Source: Streptomyces indicus (GTDB taxonomy: Bacteria > Actinomycetota > Actinomycetes > Streptomycetales > Streptomycetaceae). Taken from it: a stretch of DNA of 64,000 nucleotides. The DNA lies in contig NZ_FNFF01000002.1 in the NCBI RefSeq assembly GCF_900100315.1, positions 558,001 through 622,000 on the forward strand. The letters are read 5' to 3'. Below, in pieces: positions 43,710 through 52,349 of the stretch (its first letter is position 1; every line of letters begins with the position of its first letter). The notes beneath the pieces were generated by a model. It ran no database searches. It was given only the letters and a program-made list of their open reading frames with translations, and was not told the origin of the DNA. The translations under genes were made by a program, and so were the position numbers.

Positions 43710-44947
43710 TGGGTGAGCCGGCGGTCGAGGACCGCACCCGTCCGGAGGGGGAGCCGGAGCCCGGGCCGGAGGAGAAGGCGCAGCCGCAGGAGACCACAGG
43801 GACGCACGCGACCAAGGGGGCGCAGGAGGCCGCAGGGCCGCACGAGGACACCGGATTCGCGCCCGAGACGCGGCGCCCGCGCGGTCGGCGCGGCTTCAAG
43901 GTCGCCGTCGCCCTCGCGGTGCTCGCGACCGGCGGCGCCGTCACGGCCGCCGCGCTGGGCCTGGGCGGCGCCGACCCGAGGGCGCAGACGGGCGACGCCC
44001 TGCCGCCGGCCACCGCCGAGGTCACCCGGGGCACGCTCGCGGACACCGAGACCGCCGACGGACAGCTCGGCCACGGCACGACACGGACCGCGTCCACCCG
44101 GCTGCCGGGCACGCTGACCTGGGCTCCCGGCACCGGCGACCGGATCACCCGCGGCAAGTCGCTGTACGCGGTGGACGGCGCGCCGGTGACGCTGATGTAC
44201 GGCTCCACGCCCGCGTACCGCGCCCTGAAGGAGGGCGTGGAGGGCGCGGACGTACGGCAGTTGGAGAAGAACCTCGACGCGCTCGGCTACGAGGGCTTCA
44301 CCGTCGACGAGGAGTACACCGCGGGGACGGCCGATGCGGTACGCGCCTGGCAGGAGGACCGGGGCCTGGCGGAGACGGGTGAGGTCCCGCTGGGCCAGGT
44401 GGTGTTCGCGGACGGTGCCGTCCGCGTGGACAGCGTGCAGGCCCAGGAGGGCGACGCGCTGCGGCCCGGCGACGCGGTGCTCGCGTACACCGGGACCAGC
44501 CGCGCCGTGACCGTCGAACTGGACTCGGCCGACCAGGAGATGGCGAAGGAGGGCGCGAAGGTGGAGGTGCGGCTGCCCGACGACCAGGTGGCGGCCGGGA
44601 AGGTCGAGGAGGTCACCACGGTCATCAAGCCGGCCGAGGGGCAGCAGGAGGCCGAGACGAAGATCGAGGTCGTGGTCGGGTTCACGGACGACAAGGGGCG
44701 CAAGGCCGCCGAGCAGTACGCGCTCGCGGCCGTGCACGTGGACTTCACGGCACGGACCCGCGAGGACGTGCTCACGGTCCCGGTCGCGGCGCTGCTCGCG
44801 CTGGCCGAGGGCGGCTTCGGCGTGGAGGTCGTCGAGGGCACGAAGTCCTCGTATGTCCCGGTGGAGACCGGCCTGTTCGCGAACGGCCGGGTCGAGGTCT
44901 CCGGGGCCGGCATCGCCGAGGGCGTGAAGGTGGGGGTGCCGAAGTGA
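43709..44947 (+). CDS. Membrane-fusion/adaptor protein with peptidoglycan-binding domain
   Basis: A 412-aa MacA/HlyD-like adaptor. A polar, Glu/Pro/Gly-rich N-terminus (1-60) is followed by one membrane anchor (about 64-88). The outer part has a biotinyl-lipoyl-like segment with a peptidoglycan-binding type 1 domain inserted (LKEGVEGADVRQLEKNLDAL, about 172-225) and a distal beta domain ending VKVGVP. Such adaptors hold the ABC permease and envelope together. Start and stop overlap both neighbours (TGATG and GTGA), so the operon is tightly coupled. Confidence 0.85.
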   Translation: MGEPAVEDRTRPEGEPEPGPEEKAQPQETTGTHATKGAQEAAGPHEDTGFAPETRRPRGRRGFKVAVALAVLATGGAVTAAALGLGGADPRAQTGDALPPATAEVTRGTLADTETADGQLGHGTTRTASTRLPGTLTWAPGTGDRITRGKSLYAVDGAPVTLMYGSTPAYRALKEGVEGADVRQLEKNLDALGYEGFTVDEEYTAGTADAVRAWQEDRGLAETGEVPLGQVVFADGAVRVDSVQAQEGDALRPGDAVLAYTGTSRAVTVELDSADQEMAKEGAKVEVRLPDDQVAAGKVEEVTTVIKPAEGQQEAETKIEVVVGFTDDKGRKAAEQYALAAVHVDFTARTREDVLTVPVAALLALAEGGFGVEVVEGTKSSYVPVETGLFANGRVEVSGAGIAEGVKVGVPK

Positions 44948-45654
44948 TCGCGCTGACGGACGTCACGAAGACGTACGCGGGCGGGGTCACGGCACTCGCC
45001 GGAGTGTCCCTGACCATCGGCAGAGGTGAACTCGTGGGCATCGTCGGCCCGTCCGGCTCCGGCAAGTCCACGATGCTGAACGTGCTCGGCACGCTCGACC
45101 GGCCCACGTCCGGGAGCGTACGGATCGACGGATACGACGTGGGCGCGCTCTCGGACGCCGAGCTGTCGGCGCTGCGGGCGGCCCGAATCGGCTTCGTCTT
45201 CCAGCAGTTCCACCTCGCGGCCGCCACCTCCGCGTGGGACAACGTGGCCGACGGGCTCCTGTACTGCGGGCTCGGCCTGCGCGAGCGGCGCCGGCGCGCG
45301 GCCGCGGTCCTGCGCCGGGTCGGACTCGGCCACCGGCTGCACCACGCGCCGCACGAGCTGTCCGGCGGCGAGCGCCAGCGCGTCGCCATCGCGCGGGCGG
45401 TCGCGGGCGACCCGGGCCTGCTCCTCGCCGACGAACCGACCGGCGCGCTCGACTCGGTGACCAGCGAGGGCATCATGCGGCTGCTGCGCGAGCTGCACGA
45501 GGCCGGCACCACCGTCGTGATCATCACGCACGAACGGGAGATCGCGGACGGACTGCCGCGGCAGGTGCGGATGCGGGACGGGCGGATCGTGAGCGATTCG
45601 GGGGCGCCGGCGCACGGCGTCCCTTCGGCGGGCGAGCCGGTGGGGGCACCGTGA
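44944..45654 (+). CDS. MacB-type ABC transporter ATP-binding protein
   Basis: A 236-aa ATPase. Walker [10 protein letters not shown] is at about 36-44, Q-loop FVFQQFHLAAATSAWDNVADG, signature [14 protein letters not shown], Walker B LLLADEPTGALD, and H-loop IITHERE. Of the LolD/MacB type, it drives a permease with extracytoplasmic domain rather than import. It starts at GTG 44944 overlapping the adaptor stop and its own stop overlaps the permease start. Confidence 0.95.
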   Translation: MIALTDVTKTYAGGVTALAGVSLTIGRGELVGIVGPSGSGKSTMLNVLGTLDRPTSGSVRIDGYDVGALSDAELSALRAARIGFVFQQFHLAAATSAWDNVADGLLYCGLGLRERRRRAAAVLRRVGLGHRLHHAPHELSGGERQRVAIARAVAGDPGLLLADEPTGALDSVTSEGIMRLLRELHEAGTTVVIITHEREIADGLPRQVRMRDGRIVSDSGAPAHGVPSAGEPVGAP

Positions 45655-46886
45655 CCGTGGACGTGCGGGCGCCGGAACTGCCGCGCGTCCAGGGACCGTT
45701 GAGGCCCGCCCGGCTGCGGCCGCGCGATGTGGTCAAGGTGGGGTCGGTCGGTCTGCGCACCCGCCCGCTGCGGGCCTTCCTGTCCGCCCTCGGCATCGCC
45801 ATCGGCATCGCGGCCATGGTGGCCGTGGTCGGCATCTCGGCCTCCTCGCAGGCCGGCCTCGACCGTACGCTGGCCGCGCTCGGCACGAATCTGCTCACCG
45901 CGTCGCCGGGCTCCACGATGACCGGCGGCCAGGCTCAACTCCCCGACACCGCCGAGCAGATGGCGGCCAGGATCGGGCCGGTGACCTCCGTGTCGGCGCT
46001 CGGCAAGGTGCCCGACGCGAAGGTGTACCGCACCGCGAAGATCCCGCAGGCCGAGACCGGCGGCCTGTCCGCGTACGCCGCACGCACCGGTCTGCGCGCC
46101 ACGACGGGCGCGACGCTCGCGAGCGGCACCTGGCTGAACGAGGCCACCGGCCGCTATCCCGCGACGGTACTCGGCGCGACGGCGGCCGAGCGCCTGGGCA
46201 TCGGCCGCGCGGGCGCGGACACCCAAGTCCTCATCGGGGGACGGCTGTTCACGGTGGTGGGCATCCTGGCCCCGGCGCCGCTCGCGCCCGAGCTCGACAC
46301 TGCGGCCCTCGTGGGCTGGCCCGTCGCGCAGGAGGAGCTGGGCTTCGACGGGCATCCGACCACGCTCTACGTACGGGCCGAGGACGCCGATGTCGAGGAC
46401 GTGCAGGCGGTGCTCGGATCGACCGCCAACCCCGAGGCGCCCAACGAGGTCGAGGTCTCGCGCCCCTCGGACGCGCTCGCCGCGAAGAAGGCCGCGGGCG
46501 AGGCCTTCACCGGGCTGCTCCTCGGACTCGGCGCGGTGGCGCTCCTCGTGGGCGGGGTCGGCGTGGCGAACACCATGGTGATCTCGGCGCTCGAACGCCG
46601 CGCGGAGATCGGCCTGCGGCGCTCGCTCGGCGCCACCCGCGGCCAGATCCGCACGCAGTTCCTCGCGGAGTCCCTGCTGCTCTCGGCGCTCGGCGGGGTG
46701 GGCGGCGCGGTCCTCGGCATCGCGGTCACGGCCGGCTACGCGCTCTACCAGGACTGGCCGGTGACGGTGCCGCCGTGGGCGGCGGCGGGCGGGGTGGGCG
46801 CCACGCTGGTGATCGGCGCGGTGGCGGGCCTGTATCCGGCGGTACGGGCGTCACGCCTCTCCCCTACGGAGGCGCTTGCCGCCTAG
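45651..46886 (+). CDS. MacB/FtsX-like ABC transporter permease
   Basis: A 411-aa permease of the MacB/FtsX (type VII) family. TM1 (about 40-60) is followed by a large extracytoplasmic MacB_PCD domain (61-280), then three TM segments in the last 140 residues with LERRAEIGLRRSLGATRGQI, the ATPase-coupling motif, and YPAVRASRLSPTEAL. With the ATPase and adaptor it forms a tripartite-like exporter; the cargo is unknown (lipoproteins, peptides or antibiotics are typical). A GC hairpin terminates the operon. Confidence 0.93.
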   Translation: MTVDVRAPELPRVQGPLRPARLRPRDVVKVGSVGLRTRPLRAFLSALGIAIGIAAMVAVVGISASSQAGLDRTLAALGTNLLTASPGSTMTGGQAQLPDTAEQMAARIGPVTSVSALGKVPDAKVYRTAKIPQAETGGLSAYAARTGLRATTGATLASGTWLNEATGRYPATVLGATAAERLGIGRAGADTQVLIGGRLFTVVGILAPAPLAPELDTAALVGWPVAQEELGFDGHPTTLYVRAEDADVEDVQAVLGSTANPEAPNEVEVSRPSDALAAKKAAGEAFTGLLLGLGAVALLVGGVGVANTMVISALERRAEIGLRRSLGATRGQIRTQFLAESLLLSALGGVGGAVLGIAVTAGYALYQDWPVTVPPWAAAGGVGATLVIGAVAGLYPAVRASRLSPTEALAA

Positions 46887-46901
46887 CCCCCCGTTGGCGT
46901 T

Positions 46902-46937
46902 GGGGCGGGGCGGGGAGAGGAACCCCCACCCCGCCCC
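46902..46937. terminator. GC-rich hairpin between convergent genes
   Basis: GGGGCGGGG (46902-46910) pairs with CCCCGCCCC (46929-46937), with further G/C pairing inside. It closes the export operon and the convergent hypothetical gene. Confidence 0.7.
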
Positions 46938-47750
46938 TCAGTCCCGCGCCCGCACCCGGTCGTACGCCAGCCCCAACCCCCCGTTGACCACAAGCGCCAC
47001 CCCGGTGACCGCCCACGCGGGGCTCCGCCGTCGCAGCGCATACCCCAGCACCGGCACCCCCGCGAGGACCTGCACCAGCGCGAGGGCCCGCGCTTTCGGC
47101 CCGCGCACCCAGGCCCCGAGCCGCCCTCGCTCGACCACGTCCAGCTCGGCGCTGACCACCTCGCGCCACCCGGTCCACCGCACCTGTTCCACCTCGGGCA
47201 ACTCCTCGGCCGCAGACCGGAGTTCCTCGGTGGAAAGCCCCGGCGCGAGCCCCGCGGGCAGCGCGAGCCCCGCCCGCCCGAGCACCGCGAGCAGCCCGCG
47301 CATCCGGGCCCGCGCGTCGGCGTCCGAGTCGGGGCGCGCGAGCTCTTCCAGCGACTGCATGTCGAGTACGGGGTCGAGGCCGAGCCGGGAGACGAAGCTG
47401 CTCAGGGCCTCTTCCTCGCCCACGGGCGTGCCGTTCGCCAGCCATACGTAGCCGACCGTGCGCCGGAAGCCGGAGGCGAGCGTGAACCCCGCGCCGCCGT
47501 CGTCCCACCACAGGGCGAGCGCCGGCCACGGCGAGGCGACCGCGAGCGCCGAGGCCCAGCCGCGCGCGACCCGGTCCACCTGTTCCTCGCCCTGACGCCA
47601 GGGCCTGCCCTCGGGCACGAGCACACTCCACTCCGGCCCTGCCTCCGCGAGCAGCATCGGCTCGCGCAGCAGCTGCGCCGCGGGACCCACGGCGGCCGGA
47701 TCGGAGCGGCACAGGAGCAGGGCGCCGGGGTTCCCGGGAACGTCAGGCAT
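46938..47750 (-). CDS. Hypothetical protein with two C-terminal TM segments
   Basis: A 270-aa protein I do not recognise. The N-terminal 210 residues are soluble: LLLCRSDPAAVGPAAQLLRE, SVLVPEGRPW, ALALWWDDGGAGFTLASGF. The C-terminus has two hydrophobic segments (about 218-232 and 238-258) with a short basic loop, ending LGLAYDRVRARD. It may be a tail-anchored or peripheral membrane protein. ATG 47750 has TAGCGT six bases upstream and no SD. It is divergent from the DUF4097/PadR operon. Confidence 0.65.
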   Translation of the reverse strand: MPDVPGNPGALLLCRSDPAAVGPAAQLLREPMLLAEAGPEWSVLVPEGRPWRQGEEQVDRVARGWASALAVASPWPALALWWDDGGAGFTLASGFRRTVGYVWLANGTPVGEEEALSSFVSRLGLDPVLDMQSLEELARPDSDADARARMRGLLAVLGRAGLALPAGLAPGLSTEELRSAAEELPEVEQVRWTGWREVVSAELDVVERGRLGAWVRGPKARALALVQVLAGVPVLGYALRRRSPAWAVTGVALVVNGGLGLAYDRVRARD

Positions 47751-47762
47751 GCCCTCACGCTA
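47751..47762 (-). promoter_or_regulatory. Leaderless -10 (TAGCGT-N6-ATG)
   Basis: TAGCGT read on minus at 47757-47762, six bases before ATG 47750. Confidence 0.5.
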
Positions 47763-47942
47763 GGGCAATATGCCCTGGTTAGCGCGTTATTGGCACCCTC
47801 ACGAGGGGCGTACGGACCTCTTCGCCTCCGCGCACGGAACTCCCGCGTCCCGGCGCCGGAACCCGTCCCCCTAGGGGCACCCCGGACCCGTAAATCAGGT
47901 GCGCGGGCCCCAGGGCACGCCTTGACTTCACCCAACCGCGAT

Positions 47943-47970
47943 ATATCGTGTCTAGCAGAAGACGCGATAT
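47943..47970. promoter_or_regulatory. PadR-type inverted repeat upstream of DUF4097/padR
   Basis: ATATCGTGTC (47943-47952), an eight-base spacer, and GACGCGATAT (47961-47970): arms match at nine of ten positions. ATATCG-type arms are typical of PadR operators. It lies 104 bp before the first gene of the operon. Confidence 0.65.
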
Positions 47971-48073
47971 GGCGCGTAATGGGTCGCCGAGCCCGGCCGC
48001 GGTGTGAGAGCCGGAGCCGCAGCACGCGACACAGGCCGCGTCCCAGGCAACCCGAGGCCGAAGGAGGTCAGCC

Positions 48074-49036
48074 ATGCCAGAGTCGACGTGGACCGTCGCG
48101 GAGCCCAAGAAGCTCACCTTCGACGACCCGGTCACGACCCTTCAGGTACGCATCGTCAATGGAACCGTCAACGTGGTGGGCACCGATGAAGGTTCCGCCC
48201 GGCTCGAGATCTCCGAGGTGCACGGGCCCGAGCTGATCGTCCGCCACGAGGGCGGTGTGCTCAGCGTCGGCTACGACGACCTGCCCTGGAAGGGCTGGCT
48301 CAAGTTCCTCGACCGCAAGGGCTGGCACCGCAAGGCCGTCGTCTCGCTCGCCGTGCCCAGCGGCACGCGCGTCGAGGTCGGCGTGATCGGCGCGAGCGCG
48401 ATGGTCTCCGGCATCGAAGGGCCCGCCACCGTCAAGGGCATCAGCGGCGACTCCACCCTGGTCGGCCTGACCGGGCCGGTGCGCGCCGAGTCCGTGTCCG
48501 GCGATGTCGAGGCCCAGTCCGTCACCGGCGAGCTGCGCTACAACTCCGTCTCCGGGAATCTGACGGTGATCGACGCCGGCGCCTCCGTACGCGCCGACTC
48601 CGTCAGCGGGGACATGATCGTGGACCTCGACCCGCAGGGCGGGCTCGCGGATGTCGCCCTGAACAGCGTCTCCGGGGAGATCGCGATCCGGCTGCCGCAC
48701 CCGGTCGACGCCGAGGTCGAGGCCAACACGACCAGCGGCGCCGTCTCCAACGCGTTCGAGGACTTGCAGATCGGCGGCATGTGGGGCGCCAAGCGGGTCA
48801 CGGGCCGGCTCGGCGAGGGCCGCGGCAGGCTCAAGGCCACCACGATCTCCGGCGGCATCGCGCTGCTGCGGCGCCCGCCGCGGGAGGACGCGGAGGAGCC
48901 CGCGGACACCCCGCCGGCCGACACCCCGCCCACAGGCACCCCGCCCGCGGACTCGCCGGCGACCGACACCGCGCCGGCCGACACCCCGCCGGCCGACCGC
49001 CCGGCCTCCGACGGCCCGACCGGGAAGGTGCTCTGA
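48074..49036 (+). CDS. DUF4097 beta-repeat protein
   Basis: A 320-aa DUF4097 (adhesin-like beta-strand repeat) protein. Successive short repeats of VSGDV/ISGD/VSGNL type (for example VKGISGDSTLVGLTG, AESVSGDVEAQSV, NSVSGNLTVIDA, DSVSGDMIVDL, NSVSGEIAIRL) form a parallel beta stack from about 95 to 260. The C-terminal 50 residues are a low-complexity Pro/Ala/Asp/Thr tail (PADTPPADTPP). There is no signal peptide, so it is probably cytosolic or peripheral. DUF4097 next to PadR is a common Actinobacterial pairing; the job is not established. One base separates it from the padR start codon. Confidence 0.85.
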   Translation: MPESTWTVAEPKKLTFDDPVTTLQVRIVNGTVNVVGTDEGSARLEISEVHGPELIVRHEGGVLSVGYDDLPWKGWLKFLDRKGWHRKAVVSLAVPSGTRVEVGVIGASAMVSGIEGPATVKGISGDSTLVGLTGPVRAESVSGDVEAQSVTGELRYNSVSGNLTVIDAGASVRADSVSGDMIVDLDPQGGLADVALNSVSGEIAIRLPHPVDAEVEANTTSGAVSNAFEDLQIGGMWGAKRVTGRLGEGRGRLKATTISGGIALLRRPPREDAEEPADTPPADTPPTGTPPADSPATDTAPADTPPADRPASDGPTGKVL

Positions 49037-49037
49037 G

Positions 49038-50087
49038 ATGGCCCCCGTCTTCGCCCACGGCCGGCTCCGGCTGTATCTGCTCAAGCTCCTCGACGAGGCA
49101 CCGCGCCACGGATACGAGGTGATCCGCCTCCTGGAGGAGCGCTTCCAGGGCCTGTACGCGCCCTCCGCCGGCACCGTCTACCCGCGGCTCGCCAAGCTGG
49201 AGGCCGAGGGCCTGGTCACGCACACCACCGAGGGCGGCCGCAAGGTCTACTCGATCACCGACGCGGGCCGCGCCGAACTGGCCGAGCGCGCCGGGGAGTT
49301 GGCCGACCTGGAGCTGGAGATCCACGAGTCCGTGGCCGAGCTCGCGGCCGAGATCCGCGACGACGTGCGCGGCGCCGCGGGTGATCTGCGGCGCGAGATG
49401 CGGGCCGCGGCGGGCGAGGCGCGCTCCTCCGCCCGGAAGTCCGCGCGCGGCGGCATGGACTGGGAGGCCTCGTTCGGCGACAGCGAGGGCTGGCGGCTTG
49501 CCAAGGAGGAGCTGCGCCGGGCCAAGCAGGAGCTGAAGGAGCAGGCGCGCCGGGCCAAGGACGAGTCGCGGCGGGCCCGCGAGGACGCCCAGCGGGCGCG
49601 GCGGCAGGCGCAGGACGCGACCCGTGAGGCCCGTGAGGAGGCGCGCGAGGAGATGCAGCGGGTCGCCAAGTCCGTGCAGGACAAGGTGCAGGACCACTTC
49701 CAGCGCGGGGACTGGCCGACGGGCCTGCGCGAGGGCCTTGCGGAGATCACCAAGGAGCTCGGCCGTTTCACCAAGCCGGGAGCCTGGGGCGGCCCCGCGG
49801 AGTCCGAGCCGAGCGTGGTGGTGGACTTCGGCAAGCCGGGCGCGTCCGAGGATTCCGTACGGGATGACGTGCCGCCCACCGCGGAGGAGCCCGCCTGGGC
49901 GCGCGAGGAGTCCACGGGCGATCCGGCCCGCGATCTGGACCGGCTGCTGGACCGCTTCCGTGACGACATCCGCGACGCCGCCCGCGACCACGGGGTGACG
50001 GAGGAGCAACTCACCGAAGCCCGCGCGCGGTTGGCGGCCACGGCCGTGCGGCTCGGCTCGATCCTGCGGGGGCGGGACGCGCAGTAG
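49038..50087 (+). CDS. PadR-family regulator with long charged helical tail
   Basis: A 349-aa protein. The N-terminal winged helix (about 1-90) is PadR-like: LRLYLLKLLDEAPRHGYEVI, RLLEERFQGLYAPSAGTVYP, RLAKLEAEGLVTHTTEGGRK and VYSITDAGRAEL. After it comes a long Arg/Glu/Ala-rich helical, probably coiled-coil, segment (about 100-225) and a C-terminal globular part (RDLDRLLDRFRDDIRDAARD). Typical PadR proteins are 110-200 aa, so this is twice the usual size. It probably represses its operon through the upstream inverted repeat. A strong hairpin terminates. Confidence 0.88.
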   Translation: MAPVFAHGRLRLYLLKLLDEAPRHGYEVIRLLEERFQGLYAPSAGTVYPRLAKLEAEGLVTHTTEGGRKVYSITDAGRAELAERAGELADLELEIHESVAELAAEIRDDVRGAAGDLRREMRAAAGEARSSARKSARGGMDWEASFGDSEGWRLAKEELRRAKQELKEQARRAKDESRRAREDAQRARRQAQDATREAREEAREEMQRVAKSVQDKVQDHFQRGDWPTGLREGLAEITKELGRFTKPGAWGGPAESEPSVVVDFGKPGASEDSVRDDVPPTAEEPAWAREESTGDPARDLDRLLDRFRDDIRDAARDHGVTEEQLTEARARLAATAVRLGSILRGRDAQ

Positions 50088-50094
50088 GACACGA

Positions 50095-50136
50095 GGAGGG
50101 GTGGGCCCGCCGCATCAGCGGCGGACCCACCCCTCC
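50095..50136. terminator. Hairpin terminator after padR
   Basis: Nineteen-base arms (50095-50113 and 50118-50136) around ATCA, one mismatch. It is bidirectional: it serves padR and the convergent lipoprotein gene. Confidence 0.9.
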
Positions 50137-50155
50137 TTCGTACCCGGGCTCCGGA

Positions 50156-50866
50156 TCAGTTCGAGATGTGGAACGTGATCTGGTGCAGGTACACGATCTT
50201 GGTGTCCTCGCCGTCGGGCGCGTCCGGGTTCGGAGCGTCGGACTGGAAGTAGAACTGGGGCGCCTTCTGGCCGACGAGCTTGCCCTCGCTCTCCAGCTCG
50301 GCCATCTCCTTGACGAAGGTGTTGGCATCCGGGGTCGAGGAACCCATCCGCTTCGCCAGGTCGCCCTCGACGACCACCTTCAGCTTCGCGTCGTCAAGCA
50401 GCACGTTCATCGCCGCCCCGGTCGCGCTGTCCGGCTTGAACTGGGGCTCGGTCTCGCCGCCCTGGCACTCGTAGTGGCCGAGGACGAGGCCCACCACGGT
50501 GTTGGGCGCCTCGCCGCCGAAGGTGAGCGTCTCGATCTTTCCGTAGGGGCCCTGGCCGTTCTCGGCGCAGACGTTGTCGGCCGGGTTCACCCCGCCCTTG
50601 CCGTCGCCGCTCCCGCCGCTCCCCTCGGGGGCGGCCGTCCCGGTCTTGTCCCCGGCGGGCTTCGACGGCTTGTCGGTCTTGTCGCCCTGCTCGGGCTGCT
50701 CGGGCTTCTCGGACTGCTCCGGCTTCTCGGTGGCCGTCGCGGAGGGCTTGCTCCCGTCGGCCTTCCCGTCCTCCTCACCCGGCTGGCAGGCGGTGGTGGT
50801 GAGCAGGGCGGCGAGGGCGAGCGCCCCCAGGACGGTGACTCTGCTGCTCTTGCGGATGACGCGCAT
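50156..50866 (-). CDS. Lipoprotein, unknown function
   Basis: A 236-aa lipoprotein with lipobox LLTTTAC (C27). Residues 28-95 are a charged low-complexity linker rich in Glu, Lys, Pro and Gly (KPEQSEKPEQPEQGDK, SGGSGDGKGG). The globular C-terminal domain (about 96-236) has two Cys (NVCAENG and HYECQGG), likely a disulphide, and ends TKIVYLHQITFHISN. I do not recognise the family. GGGGG precedes ATG 50866. It is flanked by convergent padR and by the same-strand YwqG-like gene. Confidence 0.7.
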   Translation of the reverse strand: MRVIRKSSRVTVLGALALAALLTTTACQPGEEDGKADGSKPSATATEKPEQSEKPEQPEQGDKTDKPSKPAGDKTGTAAPEGSGGSGDGKGGVNPADNVCAENGQGPYGKIETLTFGGEAPNTVVGLVLGHYECQGGETEPQFKPDSATGAAMNVLLDDAKLKVVVEGDLAKRMGSSTPDANTFVKEMAELESEGKLVGQKAPQFYFQSDAPNPDAPDGEDTKIVYLHQITFHISN

Positions 50867-51067
50867 GAAGATTCCCCCGAATCTCTGGGCCGGCTTGCGT
50901 GGTCGGTCCGGCGAGCAGAGTCTGCCCCGCGGGGATCAAGGATCCATCCTCGGCCCGGCGATCGTTACCGATCACGGACATGGCCGGAACGCTTCCGTTT
51001 CCCCCCGCCACGCCCCGCCCGACCTGCACGGACGGCGAACGGTCCGCACTCCCGCCGAGGCGCCCCC

Positions 51068-51628
51068 TCACCCGCACTGCCAGAGGAACCGCCCCTCCTT
51101 GCCGTCCGGCGACAGGAAGGCATAGCCCACGCCCATGTCGCCGAAGTCGACGTGGAACGGCAGGCCCGCCGAGTCCAGCTGGGCTATCAACTGCCAGCCG
51201 GGGCCCGGCTCCTCGCCGCCCTGCAGCCAGTTCGGCTCGATGCCGGGGCCGCCGAGGAACTGCCACTCCTCCCCGTCCGGCGCCCGCTCCACCGCACGCG
51301 GGACGAAGTCGTCGCCCGCCGAGGGCCCGGCCTCGGCCGCCGTGACCGCGACGAACTCCGGGATACGGCCCGCGGGCTGGACGATCAGCGCATTCTCCCC
51401 GCCCTCCGGCTCGAACGTCGCCTCCTCGCCGTCCTCCGAGGCCGTCATGAAGAGATAGCCGAGCCGGCTGTCGCCGAGCTCGAACTGCCCCAGGAACTCC
51501 ATGGGTTCACCACTCACCCGCGAGAGCGGCCACTGCGGCTCCTCCAGCCAGACGGGCTGGCCGCCGACCTTGGTGACCGGCCGGCGCACCGCGGCGGGCG
51601 CGGGAACGAATTCGACGGGCACGGGCAT
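51068..51628 (-). CDS. YwqG-like DUF1963 protein
   Basis: A 186-aa cytosolic protein of the DUF1963/YwqG family. Family features are KVGGQPVWLEEPQWPLSRV near the N-terminus, EFLGQFELGDSRLGYLFMTA (the FLGQ motif), WQLIAQLDSAGLPFHVDFGD and GYAFLSPDGKEGRFLWQCG at the end. The beta-sandwich fold has no assigned biochemical function; related proteins appear in toxin-immunity contexts. SD AGGAGG precedes ATG 51628. It is monocistronic and diverges from the DinB-like gene. Confidence 0.75.
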   Translation of the reverse strand: MPVPVEFVPAPAAVRRPVTKVGGQPVWLEEPQWPLSRVSGEPMEFLGQFELGDSRLGYLFMTASEDGEEATFEPEGGENALIVQPAGRIPEFVAVTAAEAGPSAGDDFVPRAVERAPDGEEWQFLGGPGIEPNWLQGGEEPGPGWQLIAQLDSAGLPFHVDFGDMGVGYAFLSPDGKEGRFLWQCG

Positions 51629-51804
51629 GCTGGGCCTCCTGCCGCTGCACGGACGGGACGGCGGACTCCGAGAGTCCTCGACCCCTCCGAAGCTAGCGGG
51701 CCCCACTGACAACGCCGCCCGACCTGCATGGATACTGACGCCACCGCATCCCGAGCCCGCACCGCCACCGCCACCACAGCCACAGCCACGAGGAGACGCC
51801 CCGC

Positions 51805-52314
51805 ATGACCGCCGACCCCCGCATCGGACCGCCCCTGCGCGGCGGTGAGCGCGAGACGCTGCGCGCCTTTCTCGACTACCACCGCGCGACCCTCGCCATG
51901 AAGTGCGCAGGGCTCACGGACGAGGAGCTGCGGCAGCGCTCGATGCCGCCCTCCACGCTGTCGCTGCTGGGCCTGGTCCGGCACATGGCGGAGGTGGAAC
52001 GCGCCTGGTTCCACCGGGTGTTCGAGGACCACGAGGCGCCGATGGTGTGGTCCGACGAGATCGACTTCCAGGCCGCGTACGACGCGAGCGGCTCCACCCG
52101 GGCCGAGGCCTTCGGGGCCTGGGAGGCCGAGGTGGAGCGCTCGCGCCGGATCGAGAAGGAGGCCGAATCGCTCGACGTCACCGGCCGCCAGCCACGCTGG
52201 GACAAGGAGGTCTCGCTGCGGATGGTGATGGTGCACGTCCTGCTCGAATACGGGCGGCACAACGGTCACGCCGACTTCCTGCGCGAGGGCGTGGACGGCA
52301 CCGTCGGCGCCTGA
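51805..52314 (+). CDS. DinB-like (DUF664) putative metal-dependent transferase
   Basis: A 169-aa four-helix protein of the DinB/DUF664 superfamily. Metal-binding histidines are arranged as usual: LLGLVRHMAEVERAWFHRVF (first His, about 54-73) and a C-terminal pair in VLLEYGRHNGHADFLRE (His about 152 and 155). Members are thiol transferases (for example mycothiol-dependent) in Actinobacteria. GAGGAG precedes ATG 51805, nine bases away. It faces the Clp-N gene tail-to-tail. Confidence 0.8.
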   Translation: MTADPRIGPPLRGGERETLRAFLDYHRATLAMKCAGLTDEELRQRSMPPSTLSLLGLVRHMAEVERAWFHRVFEDHEAPMVWSDEIDFQAAYDASGSTRAEAFGAWEAEVERSRRIEKEAESLDVTGRQPRWDKEVSLRMVMVHVLLEYGRHNGHADFLREGVDGTVGA

Positions 52315-52349
52315 GCCCCGGGCCGCCCCGTCCTGGGCGCGGCCCGGCC

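Larger units (their letters stand above)
47751..48073. other. 323-bp divergent regulatory region
   Basis: It contains the leaderless start signal of the hypothetical gene on the minus strand (TAGCGT, 47757-47762) and the PadR-type inverted repeat (47943-47970) for the DUF4097 operon on the plus strand. I see no further gene or terminator. Confidence 0.6.
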
